A stretch of 64,000 nt of DNA from Gammaproteobacteria bacterium (GTDB lineage Bacteria > Pseudomonadota > Gammaproteobacteria > UBA6429 > Thiohalophilaceae). This document shows positions 7,618-17,268 of this stretch, one piece after another; within the stretch, counting starts at the first letter, position 1; each line of letters starts with the position of its first letter. The DNA is taken from NCBI GenBank assembly GCA_029880855.1, contig JAOUNS010000012.1, positions 1 through 64,000 of the forward strand, in the 5' to 3' direction. The translations under genes and the position numbers were made by a program. The notes beneath the pieces are model-generated. The model was not told the origin of the DNA. It did no database searches and was given only the letters and a program-made list of their open reading frames with translations.

Positions 7618-7950
7618 TTAAACAGTGATCATATTTGCCCGCAGGTGATCACGCTGACGTGATATTTTTCTGCTGACAGTTCGACCGGCACGGTCTGTGG
7701 CCCGATCAATGGCCACATACATATCCTCTTCGGTGTCTTCAATAACTACATCGGGTAACTGGTCCAATACGATCTGCAGCCGACACAGCTTGTCTGCGCC
7801 GCCGCGCGGGCCATTGATATCTTCCAGGCGGACAACAATCCGCTGGATATAGTCGTCTCGCGTTCCAAGGGTAAAACCAATACGGCGATTGACGTGTTCA
7901 CGCAAGGCGTCGGTTAGGGAAAAACTGCGGGTTTGAATATCGATTTGCAT
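7618..7950 (-). CDS. HPF/RaiA (YfiA) family ribosome hibernation protein, short form
   Basis: The 110-residue protein begins MQIDIQTRSFSLTDALREHV, typical of the ribosome-associated inhibitor/hibernation factor family, and has the alternating beta-alpha-beta pattern with VVRLEDINGP and a basic end (VSRKISRQRDH). Such factors bind the decoding site of idle 30S subunits in stationary phase or stress. It lacks the long C-terminal dimerisation domain and so is a short-type HPF or YfiA-like paralogue. It is not next to rpoN or a PTS gene, the usual context of the main hpf copy, so it may be a second copy. It is first in the minus-strand run down to sbcB. Confidence 0.8.
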   Translation of the reverse strand: MQIDIQTRSFSLTDALREHVNRRIGFTLGTRDDYIQRIVVRLEDINGPRGGADKLCRLQIVLDQLPDVVIEDTEEDMYVAIDRATDRAGRTVSRKISRQRDHLRANMITV

Positions 7951-8070
7951 CGCTGACCTCTCCGTTATTTTGGGCAGTACACGCGAGCAAGGTTAGCCCC
8001 CTTCCAAACCAAGAAAAAGTCGAATAATATTTGCTGATTATTCGTAATTTTCGAACTATTGAGGTTAGCG

Positions 8071-8967
8071 ATGTTAAACCACAAGCATTTGTACTATTTC
8101 TGGACAGTTGCCCGGCAGGGCGGCATTGCCCGTGCCGGCGAACAGCTCCACCTGACCCCTCAAACGATCAGCAGCCAGCTCAGTCTGTTGGAGGAACAAC
8201 TGGGAACGGCCCTGTTTGATCGAGTTGGCCGCGGTCTGCAATTGACCGAGGCGGGTCGTCTGGCCATGAGTTACGCTGATGAAATCTTCTCCCTGAGTGG
8301 TGAAATGCAGGAGATGATCCGCAACCGGCCGGGGGAAAGGAGCATACTATTTCGGGTGGGTGTTGCTGACGTGGTCCCCAAATCCATCGCGCACCGCCTG
8401 CTCACACCGGCTCTGGGCCTGCAGGAACAGGTCAGAATCGTTTGTCGTGAAGGGGATCTGGAATCACTGTTGGCCGAGTTATCGGTACATCGTATCGATC
8501 TGGTCATCGCTGACGGTCCGATCCCGCCTCACCTGCATGTCCGGGGCTTCAATCACCCCCTGGGTGATTGCGGGATCAGTTTTTTTGCCGCACCCGGCTT
8601 GGCCAAATCCGTGAATAAACCCTTTCCCGAGTGCCTGTCGGGCCTGCCCTTTCTGATCCCGGGTGAGGGTTCGGTATTACGTACCCAATTGCTGAATTGG
8701 TTTGATCGCCTGCACCTGCATCCCCGCATTGCCGGCGAATTTGATGACAGCGCATTGATGAAGGCTTTTGGCCGTGGCGGTGCCGGCATCTTCATCGCCC
8801 CCAGCCCAATCAGCCGGGAAGTGGAACAACAATATGGGGTAAAGGAGATCGGGCGCACCACAGAGATTCGCGACAAATTCTATGCCATCTCGGTGGAACG
8901 AAAAATCTCCCATCCTGCGGTTGCTGTGATAACAGAGAGCGCCAGGGAATGGCTGCTGGATCAGTAA
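8071..8967 (+). CDS. nhaR: LysR-type regulator, NhaR-like
   Basis: This protein has 298 residues. It has an N-terminal winged helix-turn-helix (residues about 4-62: NHKHLYYFWTVARQGGIARA, LTPQTISSQLSLLEEQLG) in the form typical of NhaR, which has HLYYFW where most LysR proteins differ. Residues 90-295 form the substrate-binding domain. NhaR in E. coli activates the sodium/proton antiporter gene nhaA and pgaABCD in response to sodium. No nhaA gene is adjacent, so the target is unknown. The start at 8071 is 6 nt after GAGG. The divergent neighbour is the HPF gene, with 120 bp between them. Confidence 0.82.
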   Translation: MLNHKHLYYFWTVARQGGIARAGEQLHLTPQTISSQLSLLEEQLGTALFDRVGRGLQLTEAGRLAMSYADEIFSLSGEMQEMIRNRPGERSILFRVGVADVVPKSIAHRLLTPALGLQEQVRIVCREGDLESLLAELSVHRIDLVIADGPIPPHLHVRGFNHPLGDCGISFFAAPGLAKSVNKPFPECLSGLPFLIPGEGSVLRTQLLNWFDRLHLHPRIAGEFDDSALMKAFGRGGAGIFIAPSPISREVEQQYGVKEIGRTTEIRDKFYAISVERKISHPAVAVITESAREWLLDQ

Positions 8968-9044
8968 TTTCCCCCTTCACTCAGGCGGCATGCGCCAACG
9001 GATAATGGGCCACCATGAATTTTATCCATGTTGGATAGGACAAT

Positions 9045-9782
9045 TTATGGCTTCAGCAGCAGGGCAATACCACTGGCAATCAACAGCCAGCCAATCAATT
9101 GATTAAAGGTCTGTTGTTTGATGGTGGTGTGAATATGCCCGCCGGCATACATCGCAACCGCCACAAGGGGCAGCGCACACAGGGCAAGATAGAGAGCTTG
9201 CAAGGGCATAAAACCGGTCACCACATATCCCAGGATACGGCTGGTTCCATCCATCAGGAACATCACCGCGATAGAGGCGCGAAAGGCCTGCTTTTCCAGT
9301 CCGCGCAGATGCAGATAGATGACGGTCATGGGGCCACCGGTGCCAAACAGGGTGCTCACCAGCCCACCCATGGTACCGGTCGGCACAGCCCACCATGCGG
9401 ATGAACGGTCATGGGGATTAAAACCGGACAACATATAAACCGCATAGAGCAGGATAAACCCGCCCAGCAGCTTGCGCAGCAAGACCGCATCCAGCGTCGA
9501 AAAGAGATAGAGGGCCAGCCCCACACCGAGCAACATGAAAGGGATAAAGGGCCACACCACCCGCCAGTTGACATGGGAACGATGCCTGCCGCTGTGCGCC
9601 ATGGACGCAGCATAATCCAGCAAGGCCACCACCGGCACCACCATGGTCACCGGTAAAAACAGCGCCAGCAACGGGATGCCAATGAGTCCGGAACCGAAGC
9701 CGACGATCCCGCGAACAAAAAACGCGATCAATAAAATGGCCGCAGACAAAAGCATCTGCCCTGCCGTCATACTTTCAAACAT
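9045..9782 (-). CDS. TSUP (TauE/SafE) family membrane exporter
   Basis: This 245-residue protein has seven to eight predicted membrane helices and the duplicated TSUP pattern: FFVRGIVGFGSGLIGIPLLAL in the first half and GLVSTLFGTGGPMTVIYLHLRGL in the second. TSUP proteins export sulfite, sulfoacetate or other organosulfonates, or are of unknown substrate. In a sulfur-oxidising bacterium a sulfur-oxyanion role is plausible, but the gene is not linked to the sox genes at 39916. The start at 9782 follows GCAGGATTATTTTGC; an alternative ATG lies four codons downstream. It is divergent from hrpB. Confidence 0.85.
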   Translation of the reverse strand: MFESMTAGQMLLSAAILLIAFFVRGIVGFGSGLIGIPLLALFLPVTMVVPVVALLDYAASMAHSGRHRSHVNWRVVWPFIPFMLLGVGLALYLFSTLDAVLLRKLLGGFILLYAVYMLSGFNPHDRSSAWWAVPTGTMGGLVSTLFGTGGPMTVIYLHLRGLEKQAFRASIAVMFLMDGTSRILGYVVTGFMPLQALYLALCALPLVAVAMYAGGHIHTTIKQQTFNQLIGWLLIASGIALLLKP

Positions 9783-9940
9783 GCAAAATAATCCTGCGGC
9801 AAACCGGTTGGTCTGCACTATTGGGGTAATTAAGGGAAACGAGGTGGCGAGACATACGCTTCACAACACAGTGAGTATGCAAGCTTATTCCTGTTTTGCC
9901 AACAGGACAGAATGACAGACACCCTGTATCATGCAGCGGC

Positions 9941-12421
9941 ATGTTTCCCGTTGATGAACTTCTGCCACAACTCATCGCCGTCCTGGCCAAACACCCCAAT
10001 GTGGTGTTACAGGCGCCGCCCGGTGCCGGCAAAACCACCCGTGTCCCGCTCGCACTGCTGGACTGCGATTGGTTGCAACAAAAAAAGATCATCATGCTGG
10101 AGCCACGGCGGATTGCGGCCCGTGCGGCCGCACGGTTTATGGCCCACAGTCTGAATGAACAAGTCGGCGGGACCATCGGTTATCGGGTTCGCCAGGACAG
10201 CAAGGTCAGCTCGCAGACCCGCGTTGAAGTGGTTACAGAAGGTATCCTCACCCGGATGTTGCAGGACGACCCGGCCCTTGAACAGGTCGGTCTGGTGATC
10301 TTTGATGAATTCCACGAGCGTAACCTCAATGCCGACCTTGGTCTGGCACTCTGCCTGGATGCTCAGCAGGGTTTACGCGATGATCTGCGCCTGCTGGTGA
10401 TGTCAGCCACCCTGGACGGCAAGGCAGTGGCGACATTACTGAATGACGCACCAATCCTGACCAGCGAAGGCCGCAGTTATCCGGTAACGATTCGTCATTT
10501 CCCCATCCAGATACCCTATCATCGCGACCGTCACGCCTTCCTGCAGGCCGTCACACGGCAGGTGCTGACTGCGCTGGATGAAGAAACCGGCAGCCTGCTC
10601 GTCTTCCTGCCCGGTGCGGCCGAGATCAATCAGGTGCATGACGCCTTGCAACGGCAGATCACAGCCGATGACATCCTCCTTACCCCCCTCTTCGGTCAGC
10701 TGACCGGCGATCAACAGGATGCGGCCATCCAGCCGGCGCCACCGGGTAAACGCAAAATCGTGCTGGCCACCTCGATTGCCGAAACCAGTTTGACCATTGA
10801 TGGTATTCGCATCGTCATTGACGCCGGTCTGCAGCGCCTGTCCCGGTTTGATCCCAACACCGGAATGAGCCGTCTGGTCACGCAACCGGTCTCACAGGCC
10901 GCAGCTGACCAGCGGGCCGGCCGGGCCGGCCGCCTGGAAGCGGGTATCTGTTACCGACTCTGGGCCGCGTCGTCCCACCTCCTCCCTCACACCGCACCGG
11001 AAATGGTCGATGCCGATTTGGCCCCACTGGTGCTGGAGCTGGCGCAATGGGGCGTCAACGATGTCCACAGGCTGAAATGGCTGGACACCCCACCCGCCGC
11101 TCATCTGGCCCAGGCCGGGGAATTATTGCAACAACTGGGCGCGCTGGATGAGAAAGGCATGATCACGGCACACGGCAAGGCCATGGCAACCTGGGGTCTG
11201 CACCCGCGCCTGGCGCACATGCTGATCTGCGGCAAGGCACTTGGCGCGGGCGGCACGGCCTGTGATATCGCCGCATTGCTCAGTGAGCGTGACATCCTGC
11301 GCGGCAGGCAGCGCGACAGTGATCTGCATCTGCGCTTGCAGGCATTACACAACGCAGGAACGGATGTCGACAAAGCCGCCTTGCGTCAGGTTCGCCAATC
11401 TTCCCAACAGTGGCAACAGCAACTTCAGGCCAAACACACTGAGGCCGGTCCAGAGGATCTGACCGGTGTCTTGCTGGCCTTTGCCTACCCGGATCGCATC
11501 GGTCAACAACGGGATGCTCAGGGTCTGCGCTATCGCCTGAGCAACGGCCGGGGCGCAACGCTGACAGAGGGTGATCTGCTCAGTGGAAGCCCGTTTATTG
11601 TCGCTGCCCATCTGGACGGGACAACGGATGCACGGATCTTTCTCGCCGCCGCCATCAGCGCCGCACAACTGGAAAAATATCATGCCGATCTGATTACCAC
11701 TCATGAGTTTGTCAGTTGGGATGATCGCAAGGGCGGTGTACAGGCCAGACAACAACAGGTCATTGGCCGGATTATTCTGGATGACCGGGAATGGACGGAC
11801 GCCGATACTGCACAAATTGAACAGGCTATGTTGCAAGGCATTCAGCAACGCGGCATGGATTGTCTGCCCTGGCGTGATAACGGGCGGGATCTACAAGCCA
11901 GAATCAACTTTTTACACAAGTGGTTCGAGGCGGACTGGCCGGATATGAGCGACGCGGCCCTGCTGGAATCACTTGCCGAATGGTTATCGCCCTGGCTGTC
12001 AGGCATGTCGCGACTCGCCCATCTGGAAAAACTGGATATGTACAACATCCTGTTGTCTCGCCTGAGCTGGGAACAGCAGACTCAACTCAATGTACTGGCG
12101 CCGACCCACCTTGCCGTTCCCAGCGGTTCACAGATTCGCATCGACTACAGTCAGACACCACCGGTGCTGGCCGTGCGACTGCAGGAGATGTTCGGTCTGG
12201 CCGACACCCCGCGTATCGCCAATGGCAAGGTTGCCGTACTGTTACACCTGCTCTCGCCTGCCCGGCGTCCGGTGCAAATCACCCAGGACCTGGCCGGCTT
12301 CTGGCGCAACGCCTACTTTGAGGTGAAAAAAGATTTGAAAGGTCGCTATCCCAAACACTATTGGCCCGATGACCCCATGCAGGCGGAACCCACCGCACGG
12401 GCCAAACGGCGCAAGGAATAG
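9941..12421 (+). CDS. hrpB: ATP-dependent helicase HrpB
   Basis: This is an 826-residue DEAH/RHA-family helicase, the usual HrpB length. Motif I is QAPPGAGKTTRVPL (about residues 25-37), motif II DEFHERN, motif III MSATLDG, and motif VI QRAGRAGR. The C-terminal half has the HrpB-specific region, with the ending RYPKHYWPDDP as in the family. HrpB is widespread in proteobacteria; its RNA substrate is poorly defined. An upstream in-frame start at 9896 exists, but MFPVDELLPQL at 9941 is the usual HrpB beginning. It converges with the gene at 12435, separated by 13 bp. Confidence 0.95.
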   Translation: MFPVDELLPQLIAVLAKHPNVVLQAPPGAGKTTRVPLALLDCDWLQQKKIIMLEPRRIAARAAARFMAHSLNEQVGGTIGYRVRQDSKVSSQTRVEVVTEGILTRMLQDDPALEQVGLVIFDEFHERNLNADLGLALCLDAQQGLRDDLRLLVMSATLDGKAVATLLNDAPILTSEGRSYPVTIRHFPIQIPYHRDRHAFLQAVTRQVLTALDEETGSLLVFLPGAAEINQVHDALQRQITADDILLTPLFGQLTGDQQDAAIQPAPPGKRKIVLATSIAETSLTIDGIRIVIDAGLQRLSRFDPNTGMSRLVTQPVSQAAADQRAGRAGRLEAGICYRLWAASSHLLPHTAPEMVDADLAPLVLELAQWGVNDVHRLKWLDTPPAAHLAQAGELLQQLGALDEKGMITAHGKAMATWGLHPRLAHMLICGKALGAGGTACDIAALLSERDILRGRQRDSDLHLRLQALHNAGTDVDKAALRQVRQSSQQWQQQLQAKHTEAGPEDLTGVLLAFAYPDRIGQQRDAQGLRYRLSNGRGATLTEGDLLSGSPFIVAAHLDGTTDARIFLAAAISAAQLEKYHADLITTHEFVSWDDRKGGVQARQQQVIGRIILDDREWTDADTAQIEQAMLQGIQQRGMDCLPWRDNGRDLQARINFLHKWFEADWPDMSDAALLESLAEWLSPWLSGMSRLAHLEKLDMYNILLSRLSWEQQTQLNVLAPTHLAVPSGSQIRIDYSQTPPVLAVRLQEMFGLADTPRIANGKVAVLLHLLSPARRPVQITQDLAGFWRNAYFEVKKDLKGRYPKHYWPDDPMQAEPTARAKRRKE

Positions 12422-12434
12422 CAAAAGTTATCGG

Positions 12435-13523
12435 CTAGTGTGTGGTCCCGGCCGGATCCATGACAGCGATCCCTTCATTCATGCCAACGAAAACCCGTTT
12501 GCAATCCTGAGTCGGGATCACATCACCAATGAATTCAGGCATCACGAATTTCTGTTTCACCTGCGGTTTGTCCGCCTCATGAATATCAATGATGTACACC
12601 GTTTTGTAGATATCCGGGAGATACAGCAAGTTGTGTTGCGTACTGATATGCGCGATCTTTCCGGAACTGAATTTTCCCTTTAATCTGCCGCTCTCCTGCA
12701 ACACGGGCAATCCGGTTCGCACCACCAGATCGGTGTTTTCGATGGTATAGAGTCTCTCACTGGTTGCCCTGACCGATGAGAAACCGAAATTGTGCCTGGT
12801 TTTGCTGATGACCGGCCTGGCCGGCGCACTGATATCATGCACCTGAATCTTTCTGGCCCCCAGATTCAACAGTAAATGTTTGCCATCCGGATGCGTGAAA
12901 AAATTCTCCACGCGCGTGCCGGGATTTATCACTTTGTTTACCGGCTGTGGAATGTTTGTATCAGATAAACTGAAAACGCTGTACTGATAGCCGTTTGGTT
13001 GACGTTGCCGCCTGCTGCGCTCCCGCACCAGCAGCATTTTTTCATCTTCAGACAACACGGCATGGGCGATATCCAGCTCACGCCGCCAGATTTCAGTGAT
13101 CTGTGCCGGGTTGGCAAGATTCAGTTTACGCACACCGTACCAAGCGTTTTTATCCTGTGAATTGAACCAGGCGCTATAGAGGTAGACACTCTTGCCATCC
13201 TCCGCCGTCTCCATGCCGATCGGACTGACTACCGGGAAGTAGCCCAGCTGCTCGGGATGATTCACGTCGGCAATATTAAAAACATACAATCCGGTTTTGT
13301 TCTCCGGTTTGAATTCCGCGTAGTCCTGCACCAGAACATACAGCAACGCCGGGCGGCCCCTGGGTATGGCGAGGTGTTTGGCATAACCGGCCAACGGGAT
13401 GTGTTGCAGGATATGTGATTTCGCATTTTCCGCCAGACAGGCTGTCGACAGAAATAAAAGCGGTATGCTTAACAGATACTTCAGCATCGTCGTCATACAT
13501 GAATAAAAACTGCATTTCCACAT
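12435..13523 (-). CDS. Secreted beta-propeller-like protein of unknown function
   Basis: The protein has 362 residues with an N-terminal hydrophobic signal (LKYLLSIPLLFLSTACLA). The rest has repeated units of the form VFNIADVNHPEQLGYF, VHDISAPARPVIS and IIDIHEADKPQVKQKF, similar to LVIVD-type repeats found in surface or secreted beta-propellers. The start at 13523 is supported by GGAGAGGAG seven bases upstream; a later ATG at 13496 would give a more conventional short signal peptide. It is followed upstream by another small secreted protein (13588-14025) in the same direction, 64 bp away, so the two may be co-transcribed. No enzymatic motif is seen. Confidence 0.65.
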   Translation of the reverse strand: MWKCSFYSCMTTMLKYLLSIPLLFLSTACLAENAKSHILQHIPLAGYAKHLAIPRGRPALLYVLVQDYAEFKPENKTGLYVFNIADVNHPEQLGYFPVVSPIGMETAEDGKSVYLYSAWFNSQDKNAWYGVRKLNLANPAQITEIWRRELDIAHAVLSEDEKMLLVRERSRRQRQPNGYQYSVFSLSDTNIPQPVNKVINPGTRVENFFTHPDGKHLLLNLGARKIQVHDISAPARPVISKTRHNFGFSSVRATSERLYTIENTDLVVRTGLPVLQESGRLKGKFSSGKIAHISTQHNLLYLPDIYKTVYIIDIHEADKPQVKQKFVMPEFIGDVIPTQDCKRVFVGMNEGIAVMDPAGTTH

Positions 13524-13587
13524 TGGCTGACTCCTCTCCTGCCGGGAAACTCTCGTGGTAAAAAATAATAGCAAGATATGCCGACAT

Positions 13588-14025
13588 TTAAAGGCAGAGC
13601 ATCGATTCCGGAATCAGCATATTGCCCTTCGTGGTAATGGAAAACACCAGCGTCCCAATCACATGAACCTTTTCACCATTTGCAGTCAGCGCCTCTTCTG
13701 TCACAGTGAAAGTACATTGACGGGTGTCGATCAAACCCACCGGTGTTTCACGTTTGTCGGGCCGGCAGGAGGAATGGATAAAATGGGTATGCTTCTGTTC
13801 GGCCGCAGGCATGGACAAAAACCCCGCCACCAACTGACCAACCGTCCGGTCACCTTGCGGGTTCATGTAGAATTCACAGCCGCTTTGTTTCGGCAGCGGC
13901 AGCTCCGGTTTGGCCAGCAGCGCGATAAATGCCGTCCGATCCGGCATTCTGTCCTTCTCCTCCCCCATGGCGGGCAGGACAAGCGTCAAACTGCAGACCA
14001 ACACCAACAAATGTAATTTTTGCAT
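13588..14025 (-). CDS. Small secreted protein of unknown function
   Basis: This 145-residue protein has a clear signal peptide (MQKLHLLVLVCSLTLVLPAMGEE). The mature part has three cysteines (SGCEFYMNPQG, HSSCRPDK, TRQCTF), which could form disulfides, and a beta-rich C-terminus. The start at 14025 follows CAGGAGCATTTC. I do not recognise the family. It precedes the beta-propeller-like gene and follows a CPBP protease gene, all on the same strand. Confidence 0.6.
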   Translation of the reverse strand: MQKLHLLVLVCSLTLVLPAMGEEKDRMPDRTAFIALLAKPELPLPKQSGCEFYMNPQGDRTVGQLVAGFLSMPAAEQKHTHFIHSSCRPDKRETPVGLIDTRQCTFTVTEEALTANGEKVHVIGTLVFSITTKGNMLIPESMLCL

Positions 14026-14080
14026 GAAATGCTCCTGTCGATACGGCACTGATTATTCAACAAGTTTTCTGCTGGTTTTG

Positions 14081-14950
14081 TCACCTGATACCAATCAGGG
14101 CCGGATAACTGAAGAAGAGAATATGTACTGTATTAAGCATAAAGTGCAACAGGACAGCCGCCTCAATACGTCCGGTTTTATGATACGCCAGACCATAACC
14201 CAGACCGGCCACTGTTGCCAGGAACACATAGGTCAATCCGCCACCGATATGGGCGAGACCAAACAAGGCGGCGCAAATCGTAATTGCAATCAGCGGACCA
14301 TATTTATACGGCAGCAACAAGCGGATTAATTGTTGTTGTAAAAAACCGCGAAACAGGGCCTCTTCCGCCAGGCAGGTGATGAATAAATTGATCCACAACC
14401 AGTACAACAGGAAGTCAGGCCATTTTGGATCAAACCGAATATAACCCACGGCCATGGATACAAGAATGACGATGCTGATCGTTATGCCGGCCATGGGCAA
14501 CAACTGTCGAATCATATCCCGCCATTGCAGACTTGTATTTATCAATGGCTGCATGAACGCAAGTATGAACAGACCCACCATGGCCTTATCGAAATTCAGG
14601 TACAGGCTATAGGGAATGGAATCAGGTGAAAGCTGTACCTTGTCAAGAATCTGCGGGTTATGGAATCCCGGTAACAGGTGCAACCCCAATCCCAGCGCCA
14701 TGAGCAAAACGCCCGTTCCCAACAGCCACCGACCGGCACCTTTGCTTTTTGTGAATCCGTAACAGGCGCCGCCAAATAACAGCGCAACCGGCAGCACCGG
14801 CCAGGAAAGTCGCCCTACATACAGACCGGCGGCGATCGCCAGGAAAAACAGGCCGATCCAGTAGACAGTGATTACTTGACCGTTTTTAACCGGTGAAAAC
14901 CATAATATGACGATGGCCGCAGTCAGTAAGATCAAGTCAGGAAACATCAT
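14081..14950 (-). CDS. CPBP family intramembrane metalloprotease
   Basis: The protein has about 289 residues and roughly eight membrane helices. The CPBP (CAAX protease and bacteriocin-processing, ABI) motifs are present: EEALFRGFLQ (the EExxxR glutamates), ALFGLAHIGGG (FxxxH) and LHFMLN (HxxxN/B). These residues form the metal-dependent active site of Rce1-like proteases. Bacterial members have varied and mostly unknown substrates. Two ATG codons (14950, 14947) and a GTG (14953) are adjacent; ATG 14950 was chosen. No bacteriocin gene is visible nearby. A second, unrelated-looking CPBP protein is at 28128-29009. Confidence 0.82.
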   Translation of the reverse strand: MMFPDLILLTAAIVILWFSPVKNGQVITVYWIGLFFLAIAAGLYVGRLSWPVLPVALLFGGACYGFTKSKGAGRWLLGTGVLLMALGLGLHLLPGFHNPQILDKVQLSPDSIPYSLYLNFDKAMVGLFILAFMQPLINTSLQWRDMIRQLLPMAGITISIVILVSMAVGYIRFDPKWPDFLLYWLWINLFITCLAEEALFRGFLQQQLIRLLLPYKYGPLIAITICAALFGLAHIGGGLTYVFLATVAGLGYGLAYHKTGRIEAAVLLHFMLNTVHILFFSYPALIGIR

Positions 14951-15085
14951 CACTTACCATCCAATCAGGTTAAATGCCTGGATGTTGGCCGGCGCCTGCC
15001 TGCGCCCTGCGGGTTTTATCGCCGGCAAAACAGTCAATCTGCGCATTCGCAGCAACACCCGGCATGCATGATGCAGGCGATTCAT

Positions 15086-16246
15086 TTAAGACTTGCCGAG
15101 ATATTTCCCCAGCCTGGCCACCCCTTCCTGCAACCGTTCCATCGACGTGGTATAGGCAAAGCGCAAATGTTTTTCCGGCTGGTTATGACCAAAATCCTTG
15201 CCCGGCGTGATCGCCACACCGGCTTGTTCCAGCAATTCCTCTGCAAAGGCATAGCTGTCATCGGTAAACGCACTGCAATCGGCATAGAGATAAAACGCGC
15301 CTTGCGGTTCCACCGGAATTTTAAAACCCAATTGACGCAAGGCCGGTAACAAAAAATCCCGCCGCTGTTGAAACGCCTCGCGGCGCTGTTCAAGGACAGC
15401 GATGGTTTCCGGTTGAAATGCCGCCAGTGCAGCATATTGCGCCGGTGTCGGCGCAGCCAGAAACAGATTTTGCGCCAGCTTATCCAGTGATTCAACATAA
15501 GCCTCTGGTGCAACCACCCAGCCCAAACGCCAACCGGTCATACCAAAATACTTGGAGAAGCTGTTTATAACAAAGACTTCATCACTCAAGGCCAGGGCCG
15601 TTTTCGCCTGCCCGCCATAAACCAGGCCGTGATAAATCTCGTCCACGATCACCGCACCACCCAACTGTTGGGTTTGCCGGATGATTCCCTGCATGGTATC
15701 CGGATCAATCAGTGTGCCGGTGGGATTGGATGGGCTGGCCAACAATACCGCCCGAGTCTCTGCCTGCCAGTGATGCTTAACCTGTTCCGCCGTCAATTGA
15801 TAACCGCTTTCGGCCCCGACATTCACCGCTGTGGTTCTGCCTTCCAAAAAACGGACGAAGTTTCGATTACACGGATAGCCGGGATCGGCCATCAACACCG
15901 CCTGATCCCGTTCCAGTAACACCCCAAGCGTCAGCAATAAGGCGCCGGACGCCCCCGGTGTGACGATGATCCGATCAGCCGAAACGGTGACAGCATAATG
16001 CTGCGCATAAAAATCAGCGATAGCCTGGCGCAGTACCGGTAACCCGGACGCCGGGGTGTAATGCACCTCGCCGTCTTTGATCGCGTCCAACCCGGCCGCA
16101 ACCACCTGTGGCGGGCTGGGAAAATCCGGCTCCCCGATTTCCATGTGCACGATATCCCGTCCCTCTGCTTCAAGCTGTCGGGCACGGGCCAACAGCGCCA
16201 TTACATGGAAGGGCTGAATGTCATGAATACGACGGGTTTCAGACAT
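15086..16246 (-). CDS. PLP-dependent class I/II aminotransferase
   Basis: This 386-residue protein belongs to the fold-type I aspartate aminotransferase superfamily. Landmarks are MEIGEPDFPSP near the N-terminus, VTPGASGALLL (phosphate-binding), SPSNPTGTLI, DEIYHGLVY (the Asp that binds the pyridine nitrogen and the Tyr of the cofactor site) and the lysine of NSFSKYFGMTGWRLGW that forms the Schiff base. The substrate cannot be fixed from sequence. Start at 16246 overlaps the 3' end of the upstream HAD gene by 8 bp, so the two are probably translationally coupled. Confidence 0.88.
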   Translation of the reverse strand: MSETRRIHDIQPFHVMALLARARQLEAEGRDIVHMEIGEPDFPSPPQVVAAGLDAIKDGEVHYTPASGLPVLRQAIADFYAQHYAVTVSADRIIVTPGASGALLLTLGVLLERDQAVLMADPGYPCNRNFVRFLEGRTTAVNVGAESGYQLTAEQVKHHWQAETRAVLLASPSNPTGTLIDPDTMQGIIRQTQQLGGAVIVDEIYHGLVYGGQAKTALALSDEVFVINSFSKYFGMTGWRLGWVVAPEAYVESLDKLAQNLFLAAPTPAQYAALAAFQPETIAVLEQRREAFQQRRDFLLPALRQLGFKIPVEPQGAFYLYADCSAFTDDSYAFAEELLEQAGVAITPGKDFGHNQPEKHLRFAYTTSMERLQEGVARLGKYLGKS

Positions 16247-17018
16247 TGGCGGTTCGGCAGTAGGCGGCATGCAGGTTACGCAGCAAATCGATAGTGACAT
16301 AACTGTCACCATTCACCGTGCCCTGCAGAACATGAAACGGCTGATTCGGCTCGCCCAATTGATCGAGCACCAGTACCGCATCAGAAAAATCATCCTCAGC
16401 GGTGTAGTCATTGATGGTGATGATCGTCGCCAGATCCGCATCCCGGGTTGACTTGATACCATTGGCCGAATCTTCAAAGGCCAGACACTGCATCGGCGCC
16501 AAGTTCATCTCTTGCATGGCGTAAAGATAGATATCCGGTGCGGGCTTCTTGGCCGGGACAATATCACCCGCAGCAATAACTTCAAACCAGTCCATACTTT
16601 CCCGCCCCAGGGTATTCACTAACAAGGCCTCCACATTGGCCGGCGTGGTAGTGGTGGCAATCGCCAGACGCAAGCCGGCCGCCCGCGCCTCGTGCAAGAG
16701 TCGTTCAACACCCGGCCGCAGCGGAATACCGCCACCGGCCAGCAAGGCGGTATAGTGATCGGTCTTGGCGCGATGCAGACCGGCGATAAATTCATCCAGA
16801 TTATCAGGACGCGAGAAACTTCTATTAAATTCATCCAGATAGTAACGAATACGTTCCTTGCCGCCTGTCACTTTCAGTAGTTTTCCATAGAGTTCCACGG
16901 ACCAGTTCCAATCCAGCCCCGCATCGACAAACGCCAGATTAAATGCCACCCGGTGGCCGTCCCGCTCAGTATCTGCAAGGGTGCCGTCAACGTCGAATAA
17001 CAATGCTTCAAGACTCAA
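16239..17018 (-). CDS. HAD-superfamily phosphatase, CbbY-like
   Basis: This is a 259-residue HAD hydrolase with a cap domain between motifs I and II. Motif I is LLFDVDGTLADTER (nucleophile and acid Asp), motif II AIATTTT, motif III the lysine of PAKKPAPDIY and motif IV CLAFEDSANGIKS. The DVDGTLADTERDGHR start is characteristic of CbbY, which in autotrophs dephosphorylates xylulose-1,5-bisphosphate, a Rubisco inhibitor. That would fit a chemolithoautotrophic sulfur oxidiser, but no cbb gene is in the window. TTG at 17018, eight bases after GAGGAAAA, is the most likely start; a TTG at 17066 lacks a site. Confidence 0.82.
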   Translation of the reverse strand: MSLEALLFDVDGTLADTERDGHRVAFNLAFVDAGLDWNWSVELYGKLLKVTGGKERIRYYLDEFNRSFSRPDNLDEFIAGLHRAKTDHYTALLAGGGIPLRPGVERLLHEARAAGLRLAIATTTTPANVEALLVNTLGRESMDWFEVIAAGDIVPAKKPAPDIYLYAMQEMNLAPMQCLAFEDSANGIKSTRDADLATIITINDYTAEDDFSDAVLVLDQLGEPNQPFHVLQGTVNGDSYVTIDLLRNLHAAYCRTANV

Positions 17019-17189
17019 GATTTTTTCCTCATTTGGATAAAATTGCGCCAAGCTTAACCCACTCAATGCGGTGAATCACCCCTTGTGATTTTTTTTCACT
17101 TTATCCTTGATTTTCAAGCCTGTAACCACCATAACTTCCTATCATATCGATTTTGCAATGTGAAATTGTCTGATTTGACCACTGATTTA

Positions 17190-17218
17190 TTGCGCCGCTG
17201 TGCTGAATCTGGTATAGA
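17190..17218 (+). promoter_or_regulatory. Probable dksA promoter
   Basis: TTGCGC and TATAGA are separated by 17 nt, followed by a GC-rich discriminator (AGCGCG). They lie about 50 bp upstream of the dksA start codon. Confidence 0.5.
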
Positions 17219-17268
17219 AGCGCGTTGATTTATTTACCGGAATTTTGACAGGCAGGAGATACCGCAAC

